Source: Neolecta irregularis DAH-3
Taxonomy: Eukaryota; Ascomycota; Neolectomycetes; Neolectales; Neolectaceae
DNA length: 12,580 bases
Direction: 5' to 3'
Assembly: GCA_001929475.1 (NCBI GenBank)
Contig: LXFE01004026.1
Span: 1-12,580, forward strand
Shown here piece by piece: positions 8,130-12,580 of the stretch; positions within the stretch are counted from its first letter, which is position 1, and each line of letters begins with the position of its first letter. The translations under genes were made by a program, and so were the position numbers. The notes beneath the pieces were generated by a model, which worked only from the letters and a program-made list of their open reading frames with translations, was not told where the DNA came from and did not search any database.

Positions 8130-9808
8130 TCAAAATAAAACATACCCCAAACAAAGAAACGAAGGTCCCGTAAACAAGCCAATCCTTGTAATCAACGCCA
8201 CCTAACACACTACTTACCAGAAGAAAATATTCCCCAAAGTCTTTCGATCACGAAATAACTTGGTTCGGGATAATCTCACAAGGGGAAGTTGGAACATCTA
8301 TCTCTATAAGCAAAACCACAATTGTTTTGGTACCTGCATCAACAACAAATAACAGCGGATTTTCTTGGTGATCACAGCCATCACAAATTCATGCACCCTT
8401 CTCGCATTAGTTATTTAATTTCAAGGACATACAATGCCGAAAGAAGAAACGTGCATAAAGTGGCATGTCTTTTCGATATTTTAAATGCCGAGATACTTGA
8501 ATGGTAAACATGTCGCAATAAAAATAAATGAACAGGTTTATTCCACTCGCGTGAAAATTGTTCCCAGTTCCATGAATTCCACCAAGCATCGTAAAACCCA
8601 CGATCCGCAAAACACGTGATTTCCGCAAAGACGTTGAGTATGCATTCGAAAACGAGGTAAAAGACTAGGAGGTAGAGAGTTGTCAGGGGGAAGATGATAT
8701 CTAGAGCGGACCAGGGAAGATCGTGTAGACGTTGTGTCCGTGTGGTTGTTTGCGGGGGAAGATGAGGTATGACGGAGTGTTCCGCTATCAAAACAATCAA
8801 CAGGAACACACCGACCGATGCAACGCTCTTTTCTAATAAGTACGACCACCGGATTCTAGATATTAGGAAAGAACCGATCAAATAATACTTTGCTGTCCGT
8901 GGATACGATAATTCGTAAATCAACGTCGGACAAAGCAAGTAATCCACAAAATTTCGTAACGTTAGATTATCCGGATAATGTTTTGTTCCACAAGGTGATT
9001 CAAGTTCGTTCATGTGTCCTTGTATTTCCAACCCCAGCTTCTCCTTTTCACTAGTCGATGTAGTTGAGCCAAGTCTCAATTCAAGTTCTTTCACAACCCG
9101 ATAACGTCGTGATAAATACCCGTTAAACGTAGCATACGAATATTGCTTCATAAGCATAACGAAGCTATTCTTTAGATTTATACGGCAGTAATATACCAGT
9201 GAAGTGTGATAAAAACTTTCTGAATCCAGGGCCATTGCCGATATTCACTCCACCAAACCGTAAAAGCTAATGATGAGATCTGCCATATCTAATATAAGCA
9301 TTTATTGAAGGTCAAATCAAAACCTACATGTCCAATTATCCATCCTGTATGATCCCAATCGATGGTACCAGCATACACCGCCCTCTGCAACACCAACGCA
9401 AAAACAGACGATATAACCATACATAGATCACTAATCCATAAAACAATCATATCCTTCATGAATAAATCAGACAACTTGTGCCCAAAGAATTCTCCGGATA
9501 CCCTAAAATTCCATGCGACTGTACGAATCATGTAAAATCCAAGACCAAGCCAAAAAAGTGTAAAAAATCCGTGAAAAGGAGAGTTGGTACTGGATGGATT
9601 CGAGCGGTCGAAAACACTGACCTGAGGATGAAACTCCAACTGGCAATCAACTTTGAATAATCAAACGGGTTGTAGAAAGACGTACTGTTTTAAATTCTGA
9701 GGTGAGTTTTCTTTTCTTTTGACGGGATGAAGATAAGCGGATTTCGAGGGTTGAATCTTGAGATTGAGTGAGAATTGCCGTCGCCGTTAATGTTTTTCCA
9801 AGAGCCAT
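8130..9808 (-). CDS. ARE2: Sterol O-acyltransferase (ACAT/ARE, MBOAT family)
   Basis: Eight exons are inferred: 9808-9686, 9639-9328, 9279-9197, 9164-8889, 8855-8433, 8397-8334, 8297-8218 and 8184-8130. They give 471 residues. Introns are 46, 48, 32, 33, 35, 36 and 33 nt; most of the small ones have CTAAT- or TGATT-like branch words. Every junction restores family sequence: FHGFFTLFW (about 61-69), FVMLMKQYSYA (174-184), YPRTAKIRW (260-268), FADRGFY (347-353), SREWNKPVH (366-374), then VHEFVM with the presumed catalytic His408, LSRTK and a C-terminal GLFTGPSFLC. It is a polytopic ER enzyme that esterifies ergosterol and precursors with fatty acyl-CoA for lipid droplets. Oddly, the hallmark FYxDWWN reads FYDAWWN (352-358), so the Asp is Ala. 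The N-terminal cytosolic region is short (about 60 residues). The start is the only suitable ATG. Exon 7 is the part I read least surely by hand. Whether it is ARE1- or ARE2-like cannot be told. Confidence 0.9.
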
Positions 9809-10240
9809 TAGAGCTGACGTGGCTGTAGGTTGGGGTAGCTGGATGAGGGGATGTGATGATTTATAGGGATTCTTTTTGTGGGGATGACGTTACTTTTTTG
9901 TTTTCCGGAGACGGAAGCTCTTTGCGCCGAGACTCGCTATTTAAATAGTCTGAATGACCCCTGATACCTAGTGTTACTTGAAAGTTTAGCCAGAGGGTTA
10001 TTTATGCAATTGTGTTTCAAGACCGGTGGGTCCGTAGATAGATTTTCTGGATTTAAGAGTCTGAATTAGCATGTCGAATATATTATTATTTTTCTTCCTA
10101 GCATTAGGATGTGTGTTGTGCTTTATATCCGAAAAGCCCGACTGTGTTTGTAGGGACCCCAGGTTTTGCGGCGATAACCTTGCGATAGCGAAATATGTCA
10201 TTGACCTCATCGAGACAATTACCGCCACCTTTACTGACAA
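9809..10240. promoter_or_regulatory. Divergent promoter between acyltransferase and WD40 genes
   Basis: The 432 bp between two start codons on opposite strands must hold both promoters. At 9937-9948 there is a perfect 12-bp palindrome, CTATTTAAATAG, which presents the same TATA-like word to both sides, 129 bp from the acyltransferase ATG and 292 bp from the WD40 ATG. Next to the acyltransferase start (9815-9822) is TGACGTGG, an ACGT-core site of the bZIP/UPRE type, though at 7 bp from the ATG it may be leader sequence. An ORF at 10071-10310 with a hydrophobic start overlaps the WD40 exon in another frame and is probably 5' UTR. Confidence 0.55.
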
Positions 10241-11961
10241 ATGTCGATTCACTCCTCCCAAGACTCTTCAGACTCAGAATATCACCCCGCGGCCCAGGAT
10301 CTCGATATAAACAATGACGACGAGGATGAAGACGGGTTTCTCGATGTGGAGGATATCATGGATCAAGGCTATGAAGTAGACGGATTCTCAACCGACGCTG
10401 AAACAGATATTATCCTTGATGTACTCTTCTTTAATATGCAAAATTTACGCAGTAGTATCGTCATGTACAACTGCATCCTCCGTACGTTGATCAATATAGA
10501 CTTTTCAGAGACGATTATCCCAATGGAATCCACCTTCCCCAAAATCTACAATCCAAGGAAAAATACTACAATCATCAGGTCACTTTGGAAACCCAAATTA
10601 TACCCGCAAAACACCTTTTACATTCCATCATCTCCTCCAGCGATCACTAACCCGACACCCGCAAGATCAAATTCGACGAGTAAGACAATAATCGCCGAGT
10701 GTCATGGCTGATGACCACTTTTTAGCGGTTTATTCCAGGGGATATATTAACGCCAGTGTCTAGATTACGATCGCGGATATACAGCGGCCAATTCTCCCAG
10801 GATGGAACGTTCTTTTTCAGCTGTGCGCAAGATTTCCGTGTGCGCTTATACGATACGACGGATGCATATGATTGGAAACAGTACAAGACGATACAGGTAT
10901 ATTCATCATGTTTTAATATCTGATTCAAGGGTGCATATGGATCATGGACGATCACGGATAGCGATCTTTCTCCGGACAACAAGTGGGTGATTTACTCTAC
11001 CATCGATCCAGTTGTATTTCTAGCTAGAACGGACCAAGAAGATGATGAATTGAAGGCACTGAGGATGGGAAGCGCATATTGTAGATGTGGGGTATCTTCT
11101 CCCACTCTCTATGATGTGAGGCTTATAATGTAGATTTGGAGTGTCCGGTGGTCTGCAGATGCAAAGGAAATCGTCGCGGGAGCGAGTGATTCTTCAATAT
11201 ATCGTATACCAAGTCTTTTTTCCCCTTACCAATTACCAGTTTACGATGTGGAACAGAATAGAGTCACGCTTCGATTGGGCGGGCACAAAGAAGATGTGAA
11301 CGCTGTGAGTTTTGGAGATCACTCTTCGAACATCTTGTTCTCCGGCTCCGACGACAGTTACATCAAAGTATGGGATAGGCGAAGTCTTCATGGCGGGAAA
11401 GAATCCGGAGTTTTAATCGGTCATACTGAAGGAATCACGTTTATCGAAGGAAAAGGAGATGGTCGATACCTCGTGAGTAATTCCAAAGATCAGAGTTGTA
11501 AACTTTGGGATATACGGTATGTCACGACGCATAAGTAGGCCTTTGACTCTAGGAAAATGTTAAACAAGGATACAGATTCACTTCCAGATTATTCGGTCGG
11601 AAACTTTGATTATAGGTACATGCCATATCCTGGCCCCCGCTGCGCTAGGCATCCACTCGATTGCAGCGTCAACACATACACCGGTCACAGCGTTTTAAAA
11701 ACACTGATTCGCTGCCATTTCAGTCCATGCGGCGGATTCCTATATAGTGGAAGCGAAGATGGAAACGGGTATATCTGGAACATTGACGGGAGTTTGAAGA
11801 AGCGAATTCCGTTTGGTGGAGACGGTTCGTGTTTGCGCGATGTCAGTTGGCATCCGTACGAGCCTATCATAGCGGGAAGTCTTTGGGTCGAAGACCAGGG
11901 GTTTCGTGGAGCCGAAGGTGGAATGGTCGTTAGAGCTCAATGGGGCCAGAACACAATATAG
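10241..11961 (+). CDS. DCAF11: DCAF11/LEC14B-like WD40 repeat protein
   Basis: Seven exons are inferred: 10241-10420, 10509-10679, 10726-10896, 10930-11091, 11134-11203, 11240-11516 and 11553-11961. They give 479 residues. Introns are 88, 46, 33, 42, 36 and 36 nt. The first is the least certain, though only its GTACTC donor keeps phase. The N-terminus (about 1-60) is acidic. ILQSSGHFGN (about 80-89) matches the pre-propeller motif of this family. WD40 blades follow: YSGQFSQDGTFFFSC (about 136), WTITDSDLSPDNKW (about 180), IWSVRWSADAKEIVAG (229), GHKEDVNAVSF (266), SGSDDSYIKVWDRR (286-299), SNSKDQSCKLWDIR (331-344), GHSVLKTLIRCHFSP and SGSEDGNGYIWN. The two WDxR boxes (WDRR, WDIR) are the DDB1-binding signature of CUL4 substrate receptors, so a nuclear/cytosolic E3 adaptor role is likely. 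The start is fixed by an in-frame TGA two codons upstream. Substrates are unknown. Confidence 0.9.
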
Positions 11962-12580
11962 ATGTCTGAATGTATCGTTCCAGCTTCTTTATCGTCCTAG
12001 TAAACTAAGGAGATAGAATTGCTTCTGTGAAAGATCGTTAGCTTAGCACAAGCGTTCCAGGTTCGAAAGAAAAATAGATCGACATATCTAGATGATGCAA
12101 GGTATGGGAAAATTAGCTTGGGGAATAATTCAAGGCGTTAAATTTGGCTCGCTATTATTTTTGGAGAAACTAGTATCTAAACTATCGGGAAAGCAGTGAC
12201 TGGACTAAAAGAAAGAATGAGAAAGGGAATAATACAAGGAAACTAAATCGTATTTTCACTTGGGGAATAATACAGAGACATAATTAGACTATTCTTTTCT
12301 CTCTTATGGAATTGCTATGGAGAGTTCCATCCCATCACATTCCTAGTTTCAGAGTTATGATTAGGACACAGGTGTTGATTATATGTAAGAGATGAGGTAG
12401 TGAGGATGATTGGGAATATTAACAACGGCGACTGAAGACAGCCTGGGAAGATAGAGATAATCACGCAACCGGATTAGAGAGTTGTGACTTGTGGGGACAC
12501 AACTTTACCACCCATCGCAACTCGCAACCCCCACCGGCTTGCCACCGCCACCGCCCAATCATCGGAAGGAGCACAAAGAG
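11962..12580. other. 3' flank of the WD40 gene, no further gene seen
   Basis: No convincing coding frame is present. The sequence holds the three GGGAATAAT repeats listed separately and ends in a C-rich patch (12520-12560, ccaccggcttgccaccgccaccgcc), a shift in composition that may mark the promoter or start of another gene beyond the window. A ggttcgaaag word at 12059 resembles a tRNA B box but has no matching tRNA fold. Confidence 0.5.
12117..12277. repeat. Three copies of a GGGAATAATWCARRG motif
   Basis: Copies are cttggggaataattcaagg at 12117-12135, gggaataatacaagg at 12225-12239 and cttggggaataatacagag at 12259-12277. The first and third share the CTTG extension. Spacing is uneven (104 and 38 bp between cores), so this is not a simple tandem array. 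It could be a cluster of protein sites or remnants of an element. Confidence 0.5.

Noticed and set aside
8130-9808. Reading the acyltransferase locus as a pseudogene because its frame shifts repeatedly
   Set aside because: Every shift is removed by a GT-AG intron and the joined exons total an intact 471-codon frame; the same small introns occur in two other genes.
10071-10310. 79-codon plus-strand frame with a signal-peptide-like start and several cysteines
   Set aside because: It overlaps the first WD40 exon by 70 bases in another frame and sits where the 5' UTR is expected; not supportable without transcripts or conservation.
10421-10508. Alternative shorter introns (27 or 44 nt) using donors at GTACGT or GTACAA
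   Set aside because: They give the wrong phase and lose the conserved ILQSSGHFGN motif in the next exon.
12030-12075. tRNA-like ggttcgaaag word with a ttagcttag word upstream
   Set aside because: No acceptor or anticodon stems can be formed, and the B-box consensus is broken after ggttcga.

Overview
The window looks like a piece of the nuclear genome of a filamentous ascomycete (Pezizomycotina). It carries a PalI/Rim9-type pH-signalling membrane protein with the long Pro/Gly-rich tail typical of that group, a fungal ARE-type sterol O-acyltransferase and a fungal DCAF11/LEC14B-type WD40 protein. All genes are split by spliceosomal GT-AG introns, and intergenic DNA is A+T-rich. No bacterial, phage, organellar or viral feature was seen, and the species cannot be named from the sequence.

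Layout: 1-141 holds a ~65-bp tandem repeat cut by the window edge. 142-1342 has no gene I can support. 1343-2307 (minus) encodes a secreted cysteine-rich repeat protein with its own TATA box. 2308-4005 is intergenic and holds a field of degenerate repeats (about 2640-3411). 4006-6351 (minus) is palI. 6352-8129 is mostly non-coding, with one doubtful small ORF. 8130-9808 (minus) is the sterol O-acyltransferase. 9809-10240 is a divergent promoter. 10241-11961 (plus) is the DCAF11-like gene. 11962-12580 is intergenic.

The genes do not form an obvious pathway. PalI acts at the plasma membrane in ambient-pH sensing, the acyltransferase makes steryl esters in the ER, and the WD40 protein probably presents substrates to a CUL4-DDB1 ubiquitin ligase. 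The last two are divergently transcribed from 432 bp, so they may share regulation.

The most unusual signal is intron size. Of sixteen introns inferred by fitting protein-family conservation, nine are only 32-36 nt, below the roughly 45-50 nt usually taken as the filamentous-fungal minimum. They recur in three unrelated genes with GT/AG ends and usually a CTAAT/CTGAT-like branch site. This argues for a genome-wide trait rather than gene decay. Two of them are stop-free multiples of three, so they hide inside open reading frames.

Exon borders were derived by hand and have not been tested against transcripts.
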